Source: Gammaproteobacteria bacterium
GTDB taxonomy: Bacteria > Pseudomonadota > Gammaproteobacteria > Enterobacterales > Kangiellaceae
Direction of reading: 5' to 3'
Length of the DNA stretch: 12,557 bases
Assembly (NCBI GenBank): GCA_002401655.1
Contig: NVTT01000014.1
Coordinates: 20,358 to 32,914 of the forward strand
Under the pieces are notes generated by a model that saw nothing but the letters and a program-made list of their open reading frames with translations, did no database searches and had not been told where the DNA came from. Of this stretch, positions 6,006 through 12,557 are shown piece after piece (the stretch's first letter is position 1; every line of letters starts with the position of its first letter). The translations under genes were made by a program, and so were the position numbers.

Positions 6006-7817
6006 ATGATTATTTACAAAGCGCCAATTGCCGATATCCAATTTGTCACTGAAGAAGTCTTTGGTTATTCTGAGCACTATCAAAATTATTCAGATTACTC
6101 AGAAGCAACCCCTGACCTGGTTGAAATGATTATGAGCGAATGTGCCAAATTTTGTGAATCAGAATTAGCCCCTCTTTACCAATCAGGTGATAAAGAGGGT
6201 TGCCATTTTGATCAAGGTAATGTCACAACCCCTAAAGGTTTTAAAGAAGCCTATGACTTATTTACACAAGGTGGTTGGCAAGGGCTTGCTCATCCAACAG
6301 AGTATGGCGGACAGGGTATGCCTCCTTCCCTAGGACTTATTAAAACAGAGATGCTGGCAACCGCTAATTGGCCTTGGGCAATGTATCCCGGTCTTAGTCT
6401 TGGCGCGATGAATACCATTCTTGCGCATGCCAGTGAAGAACAAAAGAAGAAATTTATGCCAAAACTAACTAGTGGCGAGTGGAGTGGCACTATGTGTTTA
6501 ACCGAAGCTCAGTGCGGAACCGATTTGGCACAAATAAAAACCAAGGCCGTTCCAAATGAGGACGGCAGTTATACGATTACCGGGAGTAAAATATTTATCT
6601 CTGCCGGTGAACATGATTTGACCGACAACATCATTCATATAGTCTTAGCGAGACTACCCGATGCACCAAAAGGTACGAGAGGTATTTCTCTGTTTATCGT
6701 GCCTAAAAACAAAGTGAATGAAGATACATCCGTAGGCGAGAGTAATCTTGTTACTTGTGGTTCGATTGAAGATAAAATGGGGATTAAAGCTTCCGCGACA
6801 GCTGTATTGAATTTCGATGGCTCGATTGGATATTTAATAGGCGAGGCAAACAAAGGTTTGGAGTACATGTTTACTTTTATGAATACCGCTAGAATTGGGA
6901 CTGCTTTACAGGGCGTTACCGCGGCTGAATTGGCTTACCAGAATTCTCTTCCCTATGCGAAAGACCGATTATCAATGCGCTCTTTAACCGGAAAAAAATT
7001 CCCCGATAAGGTCGCCGATCCTATTATTGTACATCCGGATGTAAGACGTATGCTACTGACGCAAAAAGCCATTAGTGAAGGTGGCAGAGCAATGATATTT
7101 TATGCCGCCAAAATCGTCGATCAACTTGAACAAGCAAAAGATGATAACGAGTATCAGCAATTAGAAGATCAACTTGGTTTTATTACGCCGATTTTAAAGG
7201 CTTTTTTAACAGAGCTAGGCTTAGAGTCTGCTAATTTAGGGCTACAAGTTTTTGGCGGACATGGATACATTAAAGAGTGGGGATTAGAGCAAATTGTTCG
7301 CGATGCAAGAATTTCTACACTATATGAAGGAACTACAGGCATTCAAGCATTAGATTTATTAGGACGGAAAATACTAATGCAAAGAGGAAAAAGCTTAAAA
7401 GCCTTTGCAAAAGAAGTTTTAACCTTCTGTAAAGATAATAGTCTGATTTCAGATAACGTACACAAACGCCGGATGAATAAATTTATTTGGCCATTAGGCA
7501 AAGCCGTGGTTAATTGGCAACAATATTCATTACGTTTAGCCCTCAAAGCGAGAAAAAATCGCGATATCGTTGGCTCGGCGTCAGTCGATTATTTGATGTA
7601 TTCAGGCTATATCATGATGGGCTATATGTGGGCTCAAATGGCACAAAAAGCCAATGAAAGAATTGCAGAAAAGCCGGATAATATTGAGTTTTATAAAGCG
7701 AAAGTTAGAACTGCAGAGTTTTATTTTGACAGAATATTCCCGAGAATTAAAACGCTTTCGGCGACTATGATGGCTGATTCAAAGAGTTTAATGAGGTTGG
7801 ATGCTGAGCATTTTTAA
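6006..7817 (+). CDS. Acyl-CoA dehydrogenase, long DmdC/AcdA-like type
   Basis: An FAD-dependent enzyme that makes a trans-2 double bond in an acyl-CoA, passing electrons to an electron-transfer flavoprotein. At 603 residues it belongs to the long class with an extra C-terminal domain (about 470-600), which includes 3-methylmercaptopropionyl-CoA dehydrogenase (DmdC) and many fatty-acyl-CoA enzymes. Seen here are the N-terminal helical domain with the HPTEYGGQG motif (96-104), the flavin/substrate motif CLTEAQCGTDL (164-174), QVFGGHGYI (414-422), and the catalytic base Glu441 in LYEGTTGIQ. Substrate cannot be set from sequence: DMSP breakdown is possible, but no dmd neighbour is present, so medium or long fatty acids are at least as likely. 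The start has AAGG at 5994-5997, eight bases upstream. A PsrA-like palindrome lies upstream. The stop overlaps the convergent ybcJ-like gene by 4 bp. Confidence 0.95.
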   Translation: MIIYKAPIADIQFVTEEVFGYSEHYQNYSDYSEATPDLVEMIMSECAKFCESELAPLYQSGDKEGCHFDQGNVTTPKGFKEAYDLFTQGGWQGLAHPTEYGGQGMPPSLGLIKTEMLATANWPWAMYPGLSLGAMNTILAHASEEQKKKFMPKLTSGEWSGTMCLTEAQCGTDLAQIKTKAVPNEDGSYTITGSKIFISAGEHDLTDNIIHIVLARLPDAPKGTRGISLFIVPKNKVNEDTSVGESNLVTCGSIEDKMGIKASATAVLNFDGSIGYLIGEANKGLEYMFTFMNTARIGTALQGVTAAELAYQNSLPYAKDRLSMRSLTGKKFPDKVADPIIVHPDVRRMLLTQKAISEGGRAMIFYAAKIVDQLEQAKDDNEYQQLEDQLGFITPILKAFLTELGLESANLGLQVFGGHGYIKEWGLEQIVRDARISTLYEGTTGIQALDLLGRKILMQRGKSLKAFAKEVLTFCKDNSLISDNVHKRRMNKFIWPLGKAVVNWQQYSLRLALKARKNRDIVGSASVDYLMYSGYIMMGYMWAQMAQKANERIAEKPDNIEFYKAKVRTAEFYFDRIFPRIKTLSATMMADSKSLMRLDAEHF

Positions 7818-8044
7818 GGTTGATTAATTGTCTCATTAACGACTTCAATAAACTGCCCTGCAAATTCGATTTGCTGGGTAGGTTTGATTTTACACCGCTT
7901 CCTTAACTCGACTGTACCGTCCACTTTAACCTGTCCATCAGCAATAACTTGCTTGGCTCGACCTCCACTGTCACATAAACCTTGGATTTTTAGAAGGTTA
8001 TCGAGAGTAATAAACTCGCGTCCTTTAAGATTGAATTTTGTCAT
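7814..8044 (-). CDS. ybcJ: S4-domain RNA-binding protein, YbcJ family
   Basis: A 76-residue protein consisting essentially of one S4 RNA-binding fold. It aligns by eye along its length with E. coli YbcJ: the helical part contains LDNLLKIQGLCDSGGRAKQ (residues 14-32), followed by the turn GQVKVDG (37-43), the basic ELRKRCKI (46-53) and a short beta tail FAGQFIEVV. S4 domains bind structured RNA, as in ribosomal protein S4, pseudouridine synthases and Hsp15. The exact RNA partner of YbcJ is not established to my knowledge. The gene runs against the acyl-CoA dehydrogenase, sharing the palindromic TTAA 7814-7817 as part of both stop codons. The ribosome site before the ATG is poor. The 162 bp between it and the sensor kinase holds no gene. 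Confidence 0.9.
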   Translation of the reverse strand: MTKFNLKGREFITLDNLLKIQGLCDSGGRAKQVIADGQVKVDGTVELRKRCKIKPTQQIEFAGQFIEVVNETINQP

Positions 8045-8196
8045 TTAATTGTTTTTGTAATGTTTAGAATAGTGAAATAATGATCTTAACTGATATCTTA
8101 CAGCTTAACTATTGCTTATTATCCGAATTACAGCAAAAGTAGAATTTTTGGTCTAAAATCATAACATTAGATAGTAAATACAACGATATAGTATTC

Positions 8197-8200
8197 AGAG
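8197..8200 (+). promoter_or_regulatory. Ribosome binding site supporting a TTG start for the sensor kinase
   Basis: AGAG is six bases before TTG 8207. An in-frame TAG at 8189-8191 closes the frame upstream. The next in-frame ATG is residue 58, which would remove the membrane-targeting segment, so TTG 8207 is the only reasonable start. Confidence 0.6.
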
Positions 8201-8206
8201 TCAATA

Positions 8207-11140
8207 TTGAATAAATTCACCTCCATTCTTCGCTTCTTTCAAAGAATTATAATAGTTTTCTACATTTTAATAGCAACGAGTTTTTCATATGTAACCTATG
8301 CAAATGATGACTCTAGTAATCAGCTAATAAAAAATCAAGTTGAAGTTAAAAAGATCTCTCCGTTAAGAATCTCCATCATGGCAGATAATCCACCATTTAC
8401 ATTTATGTTACCAAATGGAAGGTCTGCGGGATTATATGTTGATATATGGAAGGAATGGTCCAAGGTAACTGGGATTAAAATTGAGTTTGTTCACTCTAAC
8501 TTTGAAGTGAATATGCAACAATTAAAAGATGGGGATGCTGATTTCCACTCGGGTTTATTTGTAAATAAAAACCGCGAAAAGTGGGCCGTTTTTTCTGAAG
8601 CCATTGATAAAATTGATACAAAGTTATTTTTCAATTCTGACAATTTAACGTTTTTTAAGATTAAAGATTTAAAAGGAAAAAGATTAGGTGTCGGCAATGA
8701 GTCTTTTCAAGAGTATTACATAAGGGAAAACTACCCTGACATTAATATCATTCCTTATAAAAATACGGAGCGGATGATAAATGATTTATTGGAAAATAAA
8801 TTAGATGCCATTATTTCTGAACTTCCGGGACTCAACTCTGTTATGGCAAAAATGGGCATAATTAGCGCGCTGAGGGAGGGCGAGACGATCTTGCTATCAA
8901 ATACCGTGCACGCATTAATCCCAAAATATAACCAACACTTACTGCCTATCATTAATGAGGGCATTAAAAAGTTTAAGACCGGAACTCTTATAGCTTTAGA
9001 GAAAAAATGGCTTCCAGGCTATCCTGCATTTTTTGAAATTTATAATGAAGATAACTCATTTGTATTATCTCGAGATGAAAAAGATTTTTTGTCAAAACAT
9101 AGAAACTTGTTGTTAGGTATTGATAATGGATGGAAGCCAATAGAGTATGTTAATGATGAAGGCGAATTTTCCGGTGTTACATCAGAATTTGTAAAAATCA
9201 TTTCGAACAAACTCTCGATTGATTTAAATCCTGAAGTTGGGAATAAATGGGCCGTAGTATTAGAGAAAGTTAAAAATGGCCAGTTAGACATTTTGTCAGG
9301 CGTTGTTAGATCGAAGGAACGTGAGCAATATTTATCGTTTACGAAGCCATATATTAGCTTTACAAATGTTATTGTAACTAGAAAAGATGCAGTACCTTTA
9401 TTAAATATAAATTCTTTAAATGGAAAGAAAGTTGCGACGGTTGAAGCGTCTATTAATGCGGAAAGACTAATCAAACATCACCCCAAAGTTCATTTGGTTC
9501 CAGCAACAACCTTGGATGCTGGTCTTGTCATGTTAGAGGCGGGAGAGGTTTTTGGTTTTATGGGCAATGTAGCGGTATTGGCAAATTATATCAATAATAA
9601 TCCTAGTACCAATATACATATCGCATTACACACCTCCTATAAAAATGATCTTAGTTTTGCGGTTAGGAAGGGCTTAGAGCCGTTGATACCAATATTAAAC
9701 AGAGCGATTTCACAAATATCGGAGCAAGAAAAAAATGAAATTCTAAATAGATGGTTGTCTGTACAGGTTAAAGTTGGAACTGAATTAATAACCATTTTAA
9801 AATGGGGAGTACCTGGTTTAGTTTTTCTGCTTTCTATCATTATTTATGTTGTTCGTTCTAATGCGAAGATGCACACCGAAATAGCATTAAGACAAAAAAC
9901 CGAAAATTCTTTAAATGAAGCTAAACTATCCGCTGAAAAAGCCTTGCAAAAAGCAGAAAGTGCTAATCAAAGTAAAAACCAATTTCTTGCCAATATGAGT
10001 CATGAAATCAGAACGCCAATGAATGCGATTATTGGAACGGCGCATTTATTGAAAGAAGCCATTGAGGATAAGGAACAATTAAAACTGGTTGATATTTTAG
10101 ATGTGTCATCAAAATCTTTATTGAGTTTGATCAATGACATTCTGGATTTATCAAAAGTGGAAGCTGGTAAAATCGAATTAGAGGACGTGGAGTTTAATTT
10201 AAATGAACTTATAGGTAATGTGGTTAAACAGGCAAGCATAAATTTATTATCTAGAAATAAAAAGTCTTCTTCTGAAGAGGTGAAATTAGATTTTGAACTT
10301 GCCAGCGATGTTCCAAATTATGTGATAGGTGATCGACTACGGCTCTCACAAATAATAATAAATTTATTGGGGAACGCGGTGAAGTTTACTGAAAAAGGAA
10401 AGATTAAGATTAAAGTTGCTGTTGAACAACTAAAAGGAAAGGAGCTTACACTTCATTTTGTGGTAGAAGATACGGGTATAGGTATGACTCAGAAGCAAAT
10501 AGATAAGCTTTTTAAAACCTATAGCCAGGCGGACAGCTCTATATCACGTAAATATGGCGGTACTGGCTTAGGTCTGTCTATTAGTGAGAAATTATGTCAT
10601 CTTATGCAGGGCGATATTTGGGTACGCAGTGAAAAAGATAAAGGTTCTCAATTTCATTTTACGTGTGTTCTGAAAGTCAGTGAGTTTAAACAAGAGCGCT
10701 TAGATAAAGCTTTCAGTCAAAAGAAAGAAATGCTAGAGGAAGTTATTGCACATGAAGAATTATATAAAAATCTCAAAATCTTAATAGTCGATGATAATCA
10801 GATCAATTTGACGATTGCCTCAAAAATTCTATCAAATCGAGGAATTCAATCAGAATCGGTTATGAGTGGAGAAGATGCGATTAAATACTTGATAAATAAT
10901 CAATGTGATCTTGTTTTGATGGATGTTCAAATGCCCGGCATGGATGGCTATCAAGCGACGAAAGCAATACGAAGAGTTCCTAAATTAGCAAATATACCCG
11001 TTATTGGTCTGTCGGCAAATGCAATGGAAAGTGATATTAAGTTGGGATTTGACTCAGGAATGAATGACTATTTAAGTAAGCCTATTAACCCTAACTTATT
11101 ATTTAAAGCGATTAATAGTCACTTGTTAAAAGAGAAATGA
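8207..11140 (+). CDS. Hybrid sensor histidine kinase with two periplasmic solute-binding domains (BvgS/EvgS-like)
   Basis: A 977-residue membrane sensor that should autophosphorylate on ligand binding. Order: signal/anchor segment (about 9-32, ending TYA); a first SBP_bac_3-type domain (about 53-270, from LRISIMADNPPF); a second (about 298-518, with WKPIEYVNDEGEFSG); a transmembrane helix (about 530-549); a probable coiled coil (555-592); then HisKA with His599 in SHEIRTP. The ATPase domain has N-box NLLGNAVKFT (719-728), DTGIGM (755-760) and GGTGLGLSI (784-792). A receiver domain (about 856-973) has Asp862, Asp863, phosphoacceptor Asp906 and Lys958. The layout resembles BvgS and EvgS, but there is no PAS domain and no C-terminal HPt: the protein ends about 19 residues after Lys958. 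No response regulator is adjacent, so partners must be encoded elsewhere. The start is TTG with AGAG upstream. The ligand is unknown; SBP_bac_3 folds often bind amino acids. Confidence 0.94.
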   Translation: MNKFTSILRFFQRIIIVFYILIATSFSYVTYANDDSSNQLIKNQVEVKKISPLRISIMADNPPFTFMLPNGRSAGLYVDIWKEWSKVTGIKIEFVHSNFEVNMQQLKDGDADFHSGLFVNKNREKWAVFSEAIDKIDTKLFFNSDNLTFFKIKDLKGKRLGVGNESFQEYYIRENYPDINIIPYKNTERMINDLLENKLDAIISELPGLNSVMAKMGIISALREGETILLSNTVHALIPKYNQHLLPIINEGIKKFKTGTLIALEKKWLPGYPAFFEIYNEDNSFVLSRDEKDFLSKHRNLLLGIDNGWKPIEYVNDEGEFSGVTSEFVKIISNKLSIDLNPEVGNKWAVVLEKVKNGQLDILSGVVRSKEREQYLSFTKPYISFTNVIVTRKDAVPLLNINSLNGKKVATVEASINAERLIKHHPKVHLVPATTLDAGLVMLEAGEVFGFMGNVAVLANYINNNPSTNIHIALHTSYKNDLSFAVRKGLEPLIPILNRAISQISEQEKNEILNRWLSVQVKVGTELITILKWGVPGLVFLLSIIIYVVRSNAKMHTEIALRQKTENSLNEAKLSAEKALQKAESANQSKNQFLANMSHEIRTPMNAIIGTAHLLKEAIEDKEQLKLVDILDVSSKSLLSLINDILDLSKVEAGKIELEDVEFNLNELIGNVVKQASINLLSRNKKSSSEEVKLDFELASDVPNYVIGDRLRLSQIIINLLGNAVKFTEKGKIKIKVAVEQLKGKELTLHFVVEDTGIGMTQKQIDKLFKTYSQADSSISRKYGGTGLGLSISEKLCHLMQGDIWVRSEKDKGSQFHFTCVLKVSEFKQERLDKAFSQKKEMLEEVIAHEELYKNLKILIVDDNQINLTIASKILSNRGIQSESVMSGEDAIKYLINNQCDLVLMDVQMPGMDGYQATKAIRRVPKLANIPVIGLSANAMESDIKLGFDSGMNDYLSKPINPNLLFKAINSHLLKEK

Positions 11141-11161
11141 GGTTTTTGTAAAAATTACCAA

Positions 11162-11324
11162 GATAGAAAATATATTGATAGAAGTTAGCAAGTCTTATCT
11201 ATTTATACCACTATCGAGGGCGAGCTAGTAACGGTTGCTGATATTAACATCCTTCAATTTTCTATCGAGCTAGCTGAATTGTTTTGTTAAGATTATTAAA
11301 TTTTGGGATGATATTGATAGAAAA
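11162..11324. repeat. Repeated GATAGAAAA motif upstream of rdgC
   Basis: GATAGAAAA occurs directly at 11162-11170 and 11316-11324 and inverted (TTTTCTATC) at 11258-11266, with a near copy GATAGAAG at 11177-11184. The longer 12-mer ATATTGATAGAA is at both 11172-11183 and 11311-11322. CGAGCTAG is also repeated (11221-11228 and 11266-11273). The rest of the 243-bp kinase-rdgC gap shows no gene. These could be protein-binding sites or relics of a duplicated AT-rich sequence. The last copy lies about 25 bases upstream of the rdgC -10 box. Confidence 0.5.
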
Positions 11325-11345
11325 ATAAAACATTATTCGTCATAA

Positions 11346-11354
11346 TGATATAAT
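11346..11354 (+). promoter_or_regulatory. Extended -10 promoter for rdgC
   Basis: TGATATAAT combines the TGn extension with a perfect TATAAT (11349-11354), 29 bases before the rdgC ATG. No good -35 lies 16-18 bases upstream (TAAAAC at best), as expected for an extended -10 promoter. Transcription would start near 11361, giving a leader of about 23 bases. Confidence 0.6.
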
Positions 11355-11383
11355 CAAATTTATCTAGATCAGGCCTTTTTATC

Positions 11384-12316
11384 ATGTGGTTCAAAAATCT
11401 CCATATTTATCAATTATCTAAATCATTATCATTTTCAACCGAAGAATTTTCCGATAAACTCAATGATTTCCGGTTTAAACCCTGTGGGAAAATGTCCGAC
11501 AAATCAATTGGTTGGGTTTCTCCCATTCATCGTCACCGAGACTACCTGATCCATGTAGCATCGGGCTGTATCCTATTTTGCATGAGGAAAGAACAAAAAA
11601 TGCTCCCGGCGAGCGCTGTTAAAGAAGCGTTAGAGGAAAAGGTCTTTGAAATTGAAGAAGAGTTTTCTCGTAAAGTTTACCGCAAAGAAAAGCAATCGAT
11701 AAAAGAAGACATTATTGCAACCATGTTGCCAAAGGTTTTCCCACGTTCAAGCCACATCCATGCCTATTTTGATACCAAAAATAATCGATTGTTCATTAAC
11801 GCTTCTAGCGCGGCTCAAGTGGATGAATTTTATGAGTTGCTAACTAATACAATTGGTTCCTTTGGGGCTATGCAGTTAGTGGCAGAAGAGAATCCAACAT
11901 CGGTTATGAGCCAGTGGATCAAGACTCAACCTCCTGAGAATTGGCAATTAAGTGGAGAATATTTACTTAAAGATCCTAAAGATGAACGAGTGGCAAGATT
12001 TAAGGATCAAAGTGTCAGTGATGTAGGTTCTGAAAATCATTTTGTGAATGAGTTTATTGATGATGGCTATGTATTACAAAAATTAGGCATACGTTATAAG
12101 AGTTATTTTAAAGCTTTGATTCAGGATGAATTACAAATTAAAAGTATAAAGTTTGATGATGAGTTAATTAAAGAGAATGACGAGTTAAATGGTGAAGATG
12201 AACTCGCGAGGTTTGATGCTGATTTTGCGCTAATGACGGACACTTTAAAAGACTTTACCGATGACCTAATTAAAATATTTAACGTAAATTCGGCCAAGAA
12301 TAAGCACGCTGATTGA
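11384..12316 (+). CDS. rdgC: Recombination-associated protein RdgC
   Basis: RdgC forms a ring-shaped dimer that binds double-stranded DNA without sequence preference and restrains RecA; in E. coli it is needed when replication restart is defective. The 310-residue protein aligns by eye from end to end with the 303-residue E. coli protein. Matches include WFKNL near the start, FKPCG (31-35), MGWV-like IGWVSP (42-47), ARKE-like MRKEQKMLP (67-75), the basic SRKVYRKEKQSIKED (95-109), LLP-like MLPKVFPR (114-121), and the family end motif RFDADFALMT (276-285). The ATG at 11384 follows AGG at 11371-11373, a rather distant ribosome site. It probably has its own promoter (11346-11354) and is followed after 2 bp by a kdkA-like gene, suggesting one transcript. 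No defect is visible. Confidence 0.96.
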   Translation: MWFKNLHIYQLSKSLSFSTEEFSDKLNDFRFKPCGKMSDKSIGWVSPIHRHRDYLIHVASGCILFCMRKEQKMLPASAVKEALEEKVFEIEEEFSRKVYRKEKQSIKEDIIATMLPKVFPRSSHIHAYFDTKNNRLFINASSAAQVDEFYELLTNTIGSFGAMQLVAEENPTSVMSQWIKTQPPENWQLSGEYLLKDPKDERVARFKDQSVSDVGSENHFVNEFIDDGYVLQKLGIRYKSYFKALIQDELQIKSIKFDDELIKENDELNGEDELARFDADFALMTDTLKDFTDDLIKIFNVNSAKNKHAD

Positions 12317-12318
12317 TC

Positions 12319-12557
12319 ATGAAAACAATCACTCTAAATAATATCAATTTACTACTACCAAATAATAGTTTGTTGTCACATTCAAGTGAGAGTGAGCAAG
12401 CGACGTTGAACAGTTATTTTGATATTAATTTTTGGAACGCTAATGACTTGGTTGTGGGGCAATCTAAAGGGAGAAATATAACTTGGTTTGTGCAATCTAA
12501 TTTATGCGATTTACCTTGGGTTTTGAGGCATTATTACCGTGGCGGACTAATTGCAAA
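12319..12557 (+). CDS. kdkA: Probable 3-deoxy-D-manno-octulosonic acid (Kdo) kinase, N-terminal part
   Basis: The frame is open from ATG 12319 to the window edge, giving 79 residues of a protein usually around 230-250. KdkA phosphorylates the Kdo residue on lipid A at the inner membrane during lipopolysaccharide core assembly. What is seen is a variable first part (1-40), then GQSKGRNITWFVQ (47-59) and WVLRHYYRGGLIA (67-79). These resemble the conserved GRGTTWF and LRHYRRGG motifs of Kdo kinases, which share a protein-kinase-like fold. The catalytic Asp motifs lie beyond the window, so function is unconfirmed. The start codon is 2 bp after the rdgC stop with no clear ribosome site, pointing to translational coupling. 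A related heptose or sugar kinase of the same superfamily is the main alternative. Confidence 0.8.
   Translation, partial: MKTITLNNINLLLPNNSLLSHSSESEQATLNSYFDINFWNANDLVVGQSKGRNITWFVQSNLCDLPWVLRHYYRGGLIA

Noticed and set aside
8085..8110. CTTAACT direct repeat in the ybcJ-kinase gap
   Set aside because: Seven bases repeated once in AT-rich DNA is expected by chance.
9040..9474. 144-codon open frame on the minus strand
   Set aside because: It lies wholly inside the sensor kinase second binding domain, has no family resemblance, and is an antisense shadow.
11141..11159. GGTTTTT / AAAAATTACC considered as a terminator after the sensor kinase
   Set aside because: Pairing is AU-rich with a register break, lacks a GC stem and has no U-tract after it.

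Overview
The window looks like ordinary chromosomal DNA from an AT-rich gammaproteobacterium, probably marine or environmental. The evidence is the ruvC-ruvA-ruvB order, a RuvB and RdgC close to the E. coli proteins, a YbcJ-type S4 protein, a DUF2956-like small protein of the kind I associate with Vibrio and Shewanella relatives, and a Kdo (lipopolysaccharide) kinase start at the right edge. I cannot name a genus. No transposase, integrase, tRNA, rRNA, phage gene or CRISPR array is visible, and base composition looks uniform.

Left part (1-2114, + strand): the last codons of ruvC, then ruvA and ruvB, the Holliday-junction resolvasome. The genes are unusually spread out. A 91-bp inverted repeat with 9-bp tandem units lies between ruvC and ruvA, and a REP-like palindrome lies between ruvA and ruvB.

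Middle left (2121-5748, - strand): hemH, encoding a ferrochelatase with four clustered cysteines typical of the internal [2Fe-2S] class. It overlaps by 8 bp a small tail-anchored DUF2956-like gene, which is followed 72 bp later by a secreted oligopeptidase B-like S9A peptidase. The peptidase gene converges on ruvB with 6 bp between the stop codons.

Middle right (5749-8206): a 257-bp divergent region holds a palindrome resembling a PsrA-type fatty-acid-responsive operator. It lies upstream of a 603-residue acyl-CoA dehydrogenase of the long DmdC/AcdA-like type. The dehydrogenase gene overlaps the convergent ybcJ-like gene by 4 bp at the stop codons.

Right part (8207-12557, + strand): a 977-residue hybrid sensor kinase with two periplasmic solute-binding domains, a histidine kinase core and a receiver, but no HPt domain and no adjacent response regulator. 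A 243-bp gap with a repeated GATAGAAAA motif and an extended -10 promoter follows. Then comes rdgC (recombination-associated protein), followed 2 bp later by the start of a probable kdkA, cut by the window edge.

I see no gene cluster that amounts to a new multi-gene system. The points most worth checking are the cysteine motif in HemH and its overlapping small partner, the altered specificity residue in the secreted oligopeptidase, the operator upstream of the dehydrogenase, the orphan HPt-less kinase, and the two intergenic palindromes in the ruv locus. No stretch longer than 300 bases lacks a gene.
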